DNA of 27,950 bases, taken from NCBI GenBank assembly GCA_019648995.1, contig BLXT01006838.1, positions 301,589 through 329,538 on the forward strand, given 5' to 3'. The notes under the pieces are model-generated. The model saw only the letters and a list, made by a program, of their open reading frames with translations, was not told the DNA's origin and made no database searches. The DNA comes from Plakobranchus ocellatus. Its lineage: Eukaryota; Mollusca; Gastropoda; Plakobranchidae. Positions 1 to 9,419 of this stretch are shown piece by piece. The position numbers and the translations under genes are program-made. Numbering within the stretch: position 1 is the stretch's first letter; each line of letters opens with the position of its first letter.

Positions 1-172
1 AAAAAAAGGAAAAGATTTTCAAGAGAATGACAACAAAATTTTCCTGCATTAAGAGCGATGACTTATGTTTACAATCATTAGGGGGAGTAATCACAGTTAT
101 ATTATTTTCATTAATTATAGAGCATAGCTCTCAGGAATGATTAACAGTGAATTTAAAACTCAGTAAACTTGC

Positions 173-981
173 AAACACAGTGGATCCGTCAACCTCACAT
201 GTATCGGCAATTGTACCCTGTGACCTAATGTTCCGTTAACGGGACGTGACGTGAGGTACCGGGAGGTCTTACTTATCGCTATCAAAATACAAGTTGCCGC
301 TACAGTGGATACATGGCGTCTTTCTCCCGGCAGCCGTCTACCTCGCGTGAAAAAAATTTAACGTGAGGTCTTTACGGTTGCATTAAAATTATCCCGTTTT
401 TCTCTCGGCATCGCTGTGTTTTTTCAGTGTCTTCCAGTGTATTCACTTCATTTGAACAGTTATTAACCTTTATAGTAAGTGTAACAGTCGATTTTAACAG
501 TACAGAAGAGGGACAATAACAGAATGCTTATCTGAGAGTGATCACGAGCCGTTCTTTTGATGCAATAATTTATTTCACGTTTTTCTATTCTGGGTCAAAC
601 TTTGTCCAGAAGAGAAAAAAAATGTTGCTGATTCCATTCTTATGTAAGAAACATATTTCTCTTTATCATTAAGAACTTTATTGGTGAGAGGATGAAATTC
701 TCCAAAAGTATTTCGTCGTTGCAATATTCAAATTGATGAACCCAATATTGCCTTCTGTAAAAACTTCTTCTTTTAAGCCAGTAGACTAACATGAGTTTCA
801 CTCCATACAAACTGATGACCATAAAGTATGAAATTTCGTGGACCAATCCTTCTCAGATGGGACACAGTTTCATGGACCAATCCCTACACTCCCGGCATCG
901 TCCTGAGCCACTGTGTTTGGTACCTCACCTCACGTTTACAGGACTATAACGGCACGTGAGATAGACGGATCCACTGTGTTT
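173..981 (-). mobile_element. Degraded non-autonomous PIF/Harbinger DNA transposon
   Basis: The two ends carry an 18-bp perfect inverted repeat, AAACACAGTGGATCCGTC at 173-190 and its complement at 964-981. Looser similarity continues inward for about 70 bp on both sides, including shared CGTGA and GTGAGGTACC blocks. Between them, on the minus strand, lies a recognisable N-terminal piece of a Harbinger transposase. The catalytic DDE part is missing, so the copy cannot be autonomous. I could not find a clean 3-bp target duplication, so the exact boundary may be off by a few bases. Both internal flanks repeat a CAGTGG-like end motif (near 300 and 905), which suggests nesting or rearranged ends. 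Confidence 0.7.
529..846 (-). pseudogene. Harbinger transposase N-terminal fragment
   Basis: This is the N-terminal end of a PIF/Harbinger transposase, the enzyme that cuts and inserts these elements through a C-terminal DDE domain. Reading down from 846, the frame gives YRRQYWVHQFEY, matching the family's R-R-x-W-V-H-P block. A neighbouring frame then gives FGEFHPLTNKVLNDKEKY and SYIRMESATFF, the family's 'FGEFH..L...DEEKF..Y.RM' block. Another frame near 531-563 gives ASKERLVITLR, the usual 'ERL.ITLRYLATG' block, followed at once by a TAA. At least two frameshifts and two stops interrupt it, and everything after this block, including all catalytic residues, is absent. It is a fossil with no expected function. 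Confidence in the family is high because three separate conserved blocks occur in the right order. Confidence 0.75.
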
Positions 982-994
982 ACAGTTTAATGTT

Positions 995-1290
995 GCCATT
1001 CTAGGTCTGGGGAATAACTAAGTAGGAACCACAAACTGAGTGTGGCTTCTCTGGGGAATAAGGAATAGAGAATTGTGAATACAGAAGAGTGGCTATTCTA
1101 GGGGATAACTCACATGGAATTGTGAATTCAGAAGACAGGCTGTACTTGGGAATATAACTAATAGGGGATTGTGAATTCAGTAGAGTGGCCATTCTAGGAA
1201 ATACCTATTAGGGAATTGTGAATTCAGTGGCTGTCCTGGGGAAACTAATTTAAGAATTGCAAACTCAGCATGATGGTGGCTCTTGTTTCT
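995..1290. repeat. Minisatellite, about 47-bp unit, about 6 degenerate copies
   Basis: The core AATTGTGAATTCAG recurs at about 1071, 1118, 1167 and 1214, with diverged copies near 1026 and 1255, giving a spacing of 41-49 bp. Each unit also holds a version of GTGGCTATTCTAGGG. Copies differ by substitutions and small indels, so the array is old. It abuts the right end of the Harbinger element. Confidence 0.75.
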
Positions 1291-1830
1291 TAGTCTTTGT
1301 AGCTATGACAAAAAAATAACGTTTTCAAAAATGTTAGTATTTTTGCTACACTCCAATAATGTGACACTGGCACAGGCTTAAAAAAAAAATCATTTTAAAA
1401 TAATCTTCTTTTGAGAATAAGTACTTTTTCTGTACCTAGATAACTCGATGAAAAGGTAATATCTGTGGCATCCATCAATAAAAGAAGGAAACTGTAATCG
1501 ATCTTAGTATCAAAACTTCAACATGCTCGTAAAAATCAGAGTTGAGCTGTCAAAAATTTAAAAAGCAAATCCAATTTAGTTTCTCACAATGCTATATTAT
1601 ATATATATAACATTAATAGAAGTGAAAATAAAGTGTTACTTGTGCAAGTTGCAGCAGGTGTGCCTCTGACAGGACTGCACCCAAGAGAATCTGTACAGGC
1701 ACGAACTTTGCGCATTGGGCTAGAGGTACGTGGTTCAATATTTTCTGTACCGACAACACAATAGAAATCAGAGAAAGGAAAAAAAAAAGAATAAAATTAT
1801 GCCCTTGAAAGATCTATACTCAAGACAACT

Positions 1831-2223
1831 TTAACACTATCCGTACATGTGGGGTAAATTTGTTACCCCAAGGCTTGTTTTTAATTTTTTAAAATCATTT
1901 AAAATGGGAATTTTTCTTTCAGCTTTTAAGAATTCCTCAAAAATTCAATTTGACATATGATTACATAATAACGATTGACAGAAAATCAATATTGAACTGA
2001 CGTGAAGTCATTTCCGAAACCCTCCATTATTTTTTACTATGTAAAGTATGGGGTGATTTTGTTACCGATAGGTATTTAACATTTTTTTTAACTATACAGT
2101 ATGAGGGCACGCAGTAACCCCACACATATGGATAAGACTATTTGTTATTTAAAATGTGGGGGCACTCAGTTATCCCCGACGCACGGATACGATAAAAAAA
2201 ACACCTCGTAGAGATTGGGTTAA
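1831..2223. mobile_element. Short piggyBac-like MITE between TTAA sites
   Basis: TTAA occurs at 1831-1834 and again at 2220-2223. Inside the left site the sequence reads TATCCGTACATGTGGGGTAA; inside the right end, on the complementary strand, it reads TATCCGTGCGTCGGGGATAA. A further related copy, TATCCATATGTGTGGGGTTA on the complement, sits near 2118-2137. The left arm contains a perfect 7-bp hairpin, GGGGTAA and TTACCCC, at about 1850-1868. TTAA target sites and end repeats with GGGTAA/TTACCC are typical of piggyBac elements. The right end has about 30 extra bases between TTAA and the shared motif, so the ends are asymmetric. No coding sequence is present. Confidence 0.5.
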
Positions 2224-2835
2224 GGATAGCGGTATAAAATAGCATCTGATTTCCAGATCAATGTAACAGTGATCAAATAGTTGCAACACATGAAAGATAA
2301 TGTCATGCTTTTGCTCAGGTTACACTACAGCTTGTTTTGAAACATAATTTTTTTCATATTGTTTGAATTATCTCATTTTAAAAAATATAAAATGTACAAT
2401 AGTCAACAGGCCTGGTAATATCGGAATATTAAATGGAAATGTTATAAGAATTGTAATATTAAATTTTCTTCACTAAATAAAAGATTTTTACACAGATGCA
2501 TATGTAAAGATACCTTACTTCCAAACACCAATGAAATCAACACCTTCTTTTTTCTAAGACATGTCTTGAAAAGTCCAAATAGATTGCAAATTGAATTTTA
2601 AAAATTTTCAATTACATACAACCTGACCCTGCATCCTGTAAGCTTTGTTACAAAGGTGACAACTTAATAATGATATGTCACAAATATGTGTTGATTGCGA
2701 CCAATATTTAAGCATCTAAAGTTGTTTTACGAAGCATTAAATGAAAGATGAAAAAAAAAAGTTAAATATTTATAAACTCAAAACTGTTCAATATCTGATT
2801 CCTTAGGACTGGTCTCAAAACACTTTATGTTTTAA
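2224..2835. other. AT-rich stretch with nothing recognised
   Basis: This stretch is strongly AT-rich, with several A and T runs. I see no long open frame, repeat array or structured RNA. It may be the 3' flank of the minus-strand gene that follows. Confidence 0.5.
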
Positions 2836-2990
2836 CTAAAGTCTAGTTCTCCATTTCATGGCTGATGTTAGTACTAACTGATAATTTATCTTTGCAATCA
2901 AATACTTGTGGATCATAAAAATTTTTACCACGATGTATAGAGGTAAGTTTTCTTTGCTTTCTGTCTCCTTCTCACAGACAAAACTTAAAA
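2836..2990 (-). CDS. Possible terminal exon after the 3052-3571 exon
   Basis: On the minus strand, GGTAGCAG ends at 2991 and would serve as an acceptor. Joined to the donor at 3051, the phase fits and the frame stays open for about 50 codons to a TAG at 2838-2836. The peptide includes CEKETESKENLPLYIVVKIF and is not recognised. The implied intron is only 61 nt and the acceptor has a poor pyrimidine tract, so this is weak. The alternative is that the preceding exon simply reads to its own stop at 3019-3017. Confidence 0.25.
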
Positions 2991-3051
2991 CTGCTACCTT
3001 TTGATTTTATTGAAAATTAAATGAAATACAACAAAACATATATACTCTCAC

Positions 3052-3571
3052 CATCACGTGGACTAAATGTTCTTTGAATTAGCAACTGGTGTCTCATATC
3101 TGGCTTTCCCGGACTCTGATACTTCAAATACTTCTTTCCTTCAGGACTTCCTTGCTCTGATCTCTGTTTTTTGGCACCAGCAGAGTTCTGATTCTCTGTG
3201 TTTTCTGTCACATTCAGGAAAGGCACAGGCAACGCTGCAACTGAGCTTTCGCTGATAAGGGGAAGACAACCCTCATTGTCGTTACCATCATTTACATGAC
3301 ACAATCTGGAGCAGCTGTGGTTCTCGTCTAATGATATTTCTATGCCTGATGGATGCCCATTCAAACTTGCTTCAGTTTTCTGTGTGAGCAAACAAGTACT
3401 TGAAGCAGAATAATCTGTCTGCTGATTTGATTCTAAAGAAGACATGGTCAGTTCATTCACATTTTCACTTTTCAACTGTTCATTTGTGTCCATTTTACAT
3501 TTGACTTGAAAATTTCTTAGAACTGGTAATCCGAAGAAACTTCGCTGGGGCTTAAGATCAAGCTGCAATTC
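3052..3571 (-). CDS. Exon of an unrecognised minus-strand gene
   Basis: This 520-nt block is open throughout in one frame, has higher GC than its surroundings, and is bounded by good splice signals. On the minus strand it is preceded by TTAATCCTACAG (acceptor, AG at 3573-3572) and followed by GTGAGAGT (donor, from 3051). It starts in phase 0 and ends in phase 1. The roughly 173-residue peptide starts ELQLDLKPQRSFFGLPVLRN and is rich in Ser, Asn, Glu and Gln, so it is probably mostly disordered. It ends in a basic region with three Ser-Pro sites (GSPEG, QSPGK, FSPRD) that proline-directed kinases could use. I do not recognise the family. The frame also stays open to a stop at 3019-3017, with AATAAA at 3011-3006 (minus strand), so it could instead be a terminal exon. 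Confidence 0.55.
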
Positions 3572-3574
3572 CTG

Positions 3575-5519
3575 TAGGATTAAGAGTTTCACAAGAGAAT
3601 TCAAGGAAAAAGAAAAATCAAATTTCACTACTAAAACAAGCGAACCAAAAAGCATCAATGATAAAATATCATGTTTCAGAATAATAGCCTTTTAAGTTTT
3701 CTTTCATGGCCACCTTTCTCCTACACCCTGATATAGCAATGGTGAAAACAAAATATGATAAACAAAAATTATCATTATAAATAAAAGCAAAATTTAAGAC
3801 CATTTATAAGATTGATAACAAAGGTGAAAAAAAAATGTTTTAATATTGTTATTTTTATTTCATTTTCTTATACATGTACTGCTGACTAGTTTCATAACTG
3901 TTAGTCACACCAGCCTAAGTTATGCATTAAACTCAATGGCAAGATAATATCTATCAATGTTTTGAAAACTTATCTAGGGACAAAAACTTTTTGTGCCAAA
4001 TATATCTTCTGAAGAAATTAAAATTTAAAAGGAAAAAGGACACAGGTGGCAAGACTTCCTCTTATAAATGCACACACAAGAAAAGTTTATGAATGCTAGA
4101 ATGATTACATCTTGTTTTATCTTAGCATAACTATTAAGTAATGAGGACAGGGTGTATGCATTTTCTTTGCACTACTTGTGAATTTCATTCTATTAGAAAA
4201 TTATAATATTACCATTGCTGAATTTGGGGCTCATAAACTAAAACTCAGCTGTCATAATATGAAAGAGTAGCTGAGATTTTAAATTTTTTCAAAAAGTTTG
4301 AAAGCTAACTTTGTTAAACATAGGCATTTATAGTTATTTTTGTTCTTTTTATGATAATTTTTTAAATTTCTACTTACCTAAAATTGATTTGATTTTATTG
4401 TGAGATATGAATAAAAATTGCTAGTCAAAACAACTTTTGGGGGCCTGGTATTATAATGCATGAGTTCTAAGGTTTTTAGCTTTTGATTGATCATGGCCTG
4501 CATCTGAATTAGAACTCCTAGACTATGTAATTTTCAATATTTTCATTTCATTCCATTTTCATTTACAAAATTCAAACATACGGACAAAAGCACGCAAATT
4601 TGGCAGTTGCAAAATAGGGGACTCTAAAATTATTTCAATTTTTTTTCGTTAAAATTATGTTTTGAATTAGAAAAGAATAACCAACTACATGCGGAAAAGG
4701 GCAAATGAGTACAAGTGATGTACAATTCATTTGAAGTTTGACATTAGCATTAGATCCACTTTACTTTGTGGTAAATGAACATAAAAGTATTGGTGGGTGA
4801 CTTTCCACCCCCTTCTTTTTAATTGATTTTGTCATGATAGTTATGTTTCGAGTGAAGTTCCATGTACCAAGGTTGTTTGATTAATTTTACACAGAAAGGA
4901 AGCATGAAATTCAAAACTGTAGTATTTGTAGTAGGTGCTACACTTGGTTGGTTCAATCTGATAAGGGTTCTTATTGTTTTAGTGACGATGTCAAGAAAAT
5001 CTGGGCCTAGATAAAACTAGAAGAGTAAACAGTGTGTGGTATGTAGGAAAAAAAATAAAAACTTTGCATTTCTTTATAAAGGCAGAATATTGTCCTCTTC
5101 ACTTCATTAAGATTTAATGCCTAAAAATGTTGCCTTATGTTAGTATATAGTATTCAGCTGAGACTACCCCCTTAATTATTAGGAAAGTGTTTCACAGCAC
5201 AAAAAAATTGAACAAGAAATCAGTAAACCTATCTTCATAGAAATTTTTGCATCATTTATGGAGGGAAACAGTCGAAGTGAGCGATACATCTATAGCTATT
5301 TCGATAACAATTCAAACATTATGTATGTTGAAAGAAAAATTTCAGATTATGCACACAAATGTAATACTCCATAATATTGATGACATATATTGAAGGCAAT
5401 TTTCTTTTAGGCAACAGTGGACAATTTCAAAAGTTAACAAAAAATGCTAATACTTGGCCTAACAAAAAAAAACCCATCTTAGAACACTTTTACAATTAAA
5501 TCTCAAACACTCAATACTT
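3575..5519. other. Probable intron sequence, little recognisable
   Basis: This AT-rich sequence lies between the two candidate minus-strand exons. One sub-stretch stands out: on the minus strand 4503-4378 is preceded by a TTCAG acceptor and followed by AG|GTAAGTAG, a near-perfect donor. Its only open frame (starting MQAMINQKLKTLELMHYN) hits TAG exactly at the donor. That could be a small or noncoding exon, or chance. Nothing else is recognised. Confidence 0.35.
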
Positions 5520-5755
5520 TCAGAGAATATTTTTTTTTGTTTTTTTATATATAGCCAGTCCACAGCAAGGTGATCTCAGGCTTTCAGACCCTCTGTCAGG
5601 CCAGGGCACAGTACTGAGTAGCAGAGCTTGAACCTGTGGCAGAAGGGTCTCTGCAGATCTCAGGGCGGATTTGCTGTCCAATGTGCCGCCAGTGCCCCCT
5701 TCAGATAATGATGAGCTCCAATTCAATGATGACTTTTGAAACCATGGGCCTAAAT
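5520..5755 (-). CDS. Possible exon of an unrecognised minus-strand gene
   Basis: This block is clearly more GC-rich than its surroundings. On the minus strand it follows a pyrimidine-rich acceptor, CACAACTTCTAATGTAG (AG at 5757-5756). The frame runs DLGPWFQKSSLNWSSSLSEG and on through a Ser/Gly/Leu-rich stretch, with one Ser-Pro (LRSPC), to a stop at about 5520. An in-phase CAG|GTTCAAG at 5634 could be a donor but matches the consensus poorly. If the stop is used, this would be a last exon of a different gene from the 3052-3571 exon; if the donor is used, phase 0 agrees with that exon. I recognise no domain. The lower end is AT-rich and may be noncoding. Confidence 0.35.
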
Positions 5756-6372
5756 CTACATTAGAAGTTGTGCAAAGAGAGCATTTCATCTTTAGCATGA
5801 TCAAAAATAATATAGATCTACTGTAATACATAAGTCTTGTAGCATATTTAGGTATCTCTCAAGGTAGTATTAACTGCTATAGAGTACACAGCGTCACATT
5901 TTGCCCAGTATCTTGCTACTTAGTTGTGAGCTGCGAGCCGGGCTCATAAAAAGGTCCAGAGGACTTAGGAGAGTTAGGCTTAGTAAAAGCAGGCCACACC
6001 TGCTGCCGTCAATCAAGCACCTGTAAAGGGATCCCACTGCATCGTGCATACAAGCACATGTAGCGGTGAAACTAACAATAAAACTGAAAATCTGCTTTCT
6101 TTACATAAATCTATTGCTAAAACTACTCAGAGTACAAACATAGTTCTTCCACTCATTTTTATCTTCTGAATTTGATCTTTACGACGGAATATAATTGGTG
6201 TTTCGGTAAAAAATTGTGTAAGTCTCAAGTTAAAGTAACCTATAAATAATTTTGATTTTGCACTTTAAATTCACACAGTTCTTATTTAAATGTCTTTTTT
6301 AAAAAATCGACACTTGCAATGTTAAAAGCGTTTTTTTGGTTTGAATGTATAGATATTTGTGTTTTATTAGAA

Positions 6373-6448
6373 GTAAGTTTCATCGTATTAAGAAAAAGTT
6401 AATTGTTTGAAATTGCTGTTTATATTTTACTTCTTTTGTTTGATTTAG
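6373..6448 (+). other. Candidate 76-nt intron just upstream of the RAG1-NTD-like start codon
   Basis: AGAA|GTAAGTTT at 6373 is a strong donor, and the pyrimidine-rich CTTCTTTTGTTTGATTTAG ending at 6448 is a strong acceptor. The ATG of the next ORF lies 11 bases after the acceptor. The arrangement fits a short intron in a 5' untranslated region, but no transcript evidence is available. Confidence 0.4.
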
Positions 6449-6459
6449 GATAACTCAGT

Positions 6460-7528
6460 ATGGAGCATTCCTTTCAGAGCCACACACGCTGTGTGCAAGG
6501 ACTATGTCGAATTTGTAATAATATTTGTATTACCAAAAAAAAAAAAACCCCCCAAAAAAAGACAAACAAACAAACAAACAAACAAAAAAAACCCAACATA
6601 CTGCACAAATGTGCTTAACTGTCTGGAGACATGTTACAGACTTACGGAGTAAATGTTAATGAAGACAATGAGGATACATATTCAAAGTTTATGTGTGTAA
6701 GGTGTTTTGCTCTAACTCTATTAGAAAAATGCGCAGCGTGACTACCACATACAAAGCAAAACAATTATTTCTTAAAACAAGGATACGTGGTGCGCTTACA
6801 AACCAACGATTCGAGAACTTGTATATTATGCAGCCATCTTAACAGCTTAATGTATGGTTGTGTGGAAAGGAACGCGACTATGCCTGGGCCTACACCTTCA
6901 CACTCACCAAGTGCGACAGACCTCACCACAGAAATAAGCAGCCCACATTTTGATAACGAAGACAACTCTTCTCAAGATAAAAAAAACCTACAGTTTTACA
7001 ATCGCACATACTTTAGAAACAACTGAAATTCACGGCACAAACACATGCAATACAGACTTGAAGAACACTGACTCATCTCACTCTGATAAGACAAACACAA
7101 CATACACAGCTTTACATCAGACTGACAATGCCGCAAATACAAATTTTAATACAAACATCACATGCACAGCAAATCAAGTTTATGATTCCATTTGTAACCC
7201 ACTCATCTCCCCGATGACACAATCAACATCTATTAAGTTGACACAAACACAGACAAACGACAGTTCAACATCTCCAATGATAAGAAATGATACAACATTC
7301 AGCCAATCACTAGGTCTTTCCAAGAAAACACCTCTAGCCGCACAAGACAACCCCCTTGCCACACATTCAGTTAGAAGAAAACTGAATTCTGACCCTAAAA
7401 AACAGAGCATCTTTTGCAAAACACTAGGACAGCCAAAATCACTTCAGGGAGTTATCAAACCTAGAAAGCACACAGAAGTTGTCAAAAACACCAACAAAAG
7501 AAAAAGAGCTAAAACATTACAGAATTAA
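6460..7528 (+). pseudogene. RAG1 N-terminal-domain-like protein (N-RAG-TP-like), interrupted
   Basis: The ORF starts with an ATG shortly after a good splice acceptor and reads MEHSFQSHTRCVQGLCRICN. After an A/AAAC-rich tract, a second frame gives DMLQTYGVNVNEDNEDTY and then KFMCVRCFALTLLEKC. Past one in-frame TGA the same frame gives SRTCILCSHLNSLMYG. The order CRIC, 'DxxxxxxxVxxDxxxxxxxFCxxC', CxxC matches the cysteine-rich region at the N-terminus of vertebrate RAG1 (LCRIC, FRIDVKADV, FCHNCW, CDIC). After a shift at an A-run, a Thr/Asn/Ser-rich tail of about 170 residues follows, ending in a basic KRKRAK that could be a nuclear signal. No RING finger and no RAG1 catalytic core are present. 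RAG1 N-terminal-like proteins encoded by transposons (N-RAG-TP) are known from Aplysia. The roughly three disruptions suggest a fossil, although unrecognised introns or homopolymer errors could explain some. The biochemical role of this domain in invertebrates is not established. Confidence 0.6.
6535..6594. repeat. A-run and (AAAC)n simple repeat
   Basis: Thirteen A residues are followed by six C, seven A, and then several ACAA/AAAC tetramers. The tract lies inside the RAG1-NTD-like ORF, between its first and second cysteine pairs, and is where the coding frame is lost. Confidence 0.9.
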
Positions 7529-8585
7529 GAACCTCACATAATTCAGTAGAAATACAGCTTGAAAAGAACTAAAAACAATACCAAAGCAACTAAGTTTTAT
7601 TGTATTTATTAACAGCATTATGAAAGCTACAAACTTGTTATTGTAACGTCATAAACTGAAAATTGCAAAGTAAAAAAAAAAGCAGACGGGAAGATTAAGC
7701 TACTACATAAAGTTTTGTTACTAACGCTATGCAATTTGGTGAGTTAAAAGAAATACTTCTTGCCATTCCTACGTTAAAATTTGAAAAAAATCGTACGCGT
7801 CAATTTTAATTTTTGACTTTGTAAAATATGTCAGCCAGCGTATATTATTATTTATAACTTCCATGATTTTCTCCTACAGTAAAAAAATAACTACTTGAAC
7901 TATTAATTTCGTTCTTGCTTGAACAATCCAACTGTCTTATCTGTTTCATCTTAGCTTCGAATAAGTACAGATTATTTTTCATAGTTTTGTCTTGAGATGA
8001 AAAGAAAATAACATGAAACCCGAAAAGACACTCAAGCTAACAGTCGAACATGCTACCTGCACTAAGCTCGGGCTGACCCTATGCTGAACTCGGTCAGACG
8101 GTGCCGGCCTTAGAAACCTAAAATGCTAGCTATAGGCACGCTGTGAGTGACAATGTATCAATTAACCTGCCATTAATTACTACAGGGTGATGGATATCGA
8201 TTTACAAAGGAATTTTGTAACTCTTCAGTGACTGGTGAGTAGACCTAGCCTAGTTTTTCTCTCTAACTAAGCTATTTCTGCTTCTGTTTCCTTTGTTCGC
8301 GACGACAGGCGCTAAAACAGGGTGCCTGAGGTTAGCCAAGTCACATTTACTCATACATCATTGCAAGACAGATGGAAAGTTTTCTTCAATTGCAGTACAA
8401 GTCGTATGCAGAATGCAACTAGGCCTTTACAAATATAAAGAGGACAATTGTTTTGCCTTTCAGAAAAAAATCGAGACAGACAATCACTCTCAACTACTGT
8501 ACAAAGTTACATCCCCTAATACTCACTACGTTACAGTACTGTTGTAAGTAATGAAGCATTTTTGTGTGCAAGTGTCGCAACATTA
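7529..8585. other. Intergenic or element-internal sequence with weak exon candidates
   Basis: There is no convincing gene here. A CACAGCG-type motif lies in inverted orientation at 8138-8145 relative to 5887-5894. On the plus strand, AG ends at 8185 and GTGAGT starts near 8233, enclosing an open 47-nt block whose phase happens to fit a following open stretch (8309-8547) after a GACGACAG acceptor. The joined peptide is not recognisable, so I treat it as chance unless transcripts show otherwise. Confidence 0.3.
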
Positions 8586-8727
8586 GTGAGGGAGGAGAGG
8601 TTGATGACTGTGTGAGGAATGTCACAGCATTAAAAAAACTGAAAGAGGAGTGTTTTGTGAGGGAGGAGAGGTTGATGACTGTGTGAGGAATGTCACAGCA
8701 TTAAAAAAACTGAAAGAGGAGTGTTTT
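8586..8727. repeat. Perfect tandem duplication of a 71-bp unit
   Basis: The 71-bp sequence at 8586-8656, starting GTGAGGGAGGAGAGGTTGAT, is repeated without any difference at 8657-8727. Identity of the copies implies a recent duplication, or possibly an assembly artefact. It lies immediately beside a SINE. Confidence 0.95.
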
Positions 8728-8807
8728 GTGGCATGTTAAGGGGCAAATACAGAGTTTTGTTGACAAAGCATACATAGATTATTTCATCTTTGTATGGATA
8801 AAAAGTA

Positions 8808-9068
8808 AAGTGGGTCCCACGCTTAGTCCAAGCATCAGGAAACCAGGAGTAGGGTCCCTAATTGTTTTTGGCATATATCATTATGAGGTAGTTTGCCATT
8901 GCTTTCCTTGCCACCTTTACTTTTGCTGAATCTTATCAGACCTAGCTACCCATTTAGTGCTGGGTGGACACACAGAAGCACTGATAATTTGATTTGGCCC
9001 GGACTGGGATTTGAACCCCAGATCTTTGACTGTAGCCAACTGCACCACTAGTTGAGCCACCGCTCCCC
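8808..9068 (-). mobile_element. tRNA-derived SINE
   Basis: Read on the minus strand, the element starts near 9068 with GGGGAGCGGTGGCTCAAC. It carries a Pol III A box, TGGCTCAACTAGTGG (9059-9045), and a perfect B box, GGTTCAAATCC (9017-9007), at about tRNA spacing. No tRNA cloverleaf continues, so this is a tRNA-derived SINE head. A non-tRNA body follows, including AGCACTAAATGGGTAGCTAG and GGCAAGGAAAGCAATGG. The 3' end is unclear and I place it near 8808. SINEs depend on a LINE partner for movement. I do not know the family name. Confidence 0.75.
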
Positions 9069-9419
9069 ATTTTTGCATTTTGTTGCCTCATCGATATATT
9101 TTGTGATTTTCAAGCTAAAGCTAGCACCAAATTTGTCATTGACAGTTACGACAACAAATAAGAATTTCAACCAAAAAAGCAATCAACATATCTTTTATTG
9201 ATTCTGCATATGAAATCGAAAAGTCACTTTTCAATGTCCTTTTTTTTTTGTTTGCATTGGAACCTAAAGATAAGGCATTTTATTTATGTTTTAATGATTC
9301 GTGATGTCTGTTACAAACCCTAATGCTGTTTTATGTATGTCTTTAAGTCCTATTTAATCTCTTATAGAATAATTTAAAAGAACTCTTATAACAAGTTAAA
9401 TTCTTTAGTATCTTATCTA

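Noticed and set aside
1001-1192. 63-codon - strand open frame
   Set aside because: It lies entirely within the 47-bp minisatellite and repeats with it.
995-1290. Regularly spaced repeats considered as a CRISPR-like array
   Set aside because: Adjacent units are alike over their full length with no unique spacers, and the genome is eukaryotic; it is a minisatellite.
1690-1755. tRNA-like GGTTCAA motif with a weak A-box-like stretch before it
   Set aside because: The spacing is too short and the B box is incomplete, so neither a tRNA nor a SINE can be supported.
3067-3255. 62-codon + strand open frame
   Set aside because: It is antisense to the better-supported minus-strand exon with splice signals.
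8293-8547. 84-codon + strand open frame, with a possible upstream 47-nt exon
   Set aside because: The phases can be made to fit, but the peptide is unrecognisable and chance is a sufficient explanation.
9000-9068. Possible tRNA gene from matching A and B boxes
   Set aside because: The sequence after the B box does not close an acceptor stem and continues as a SINE body.
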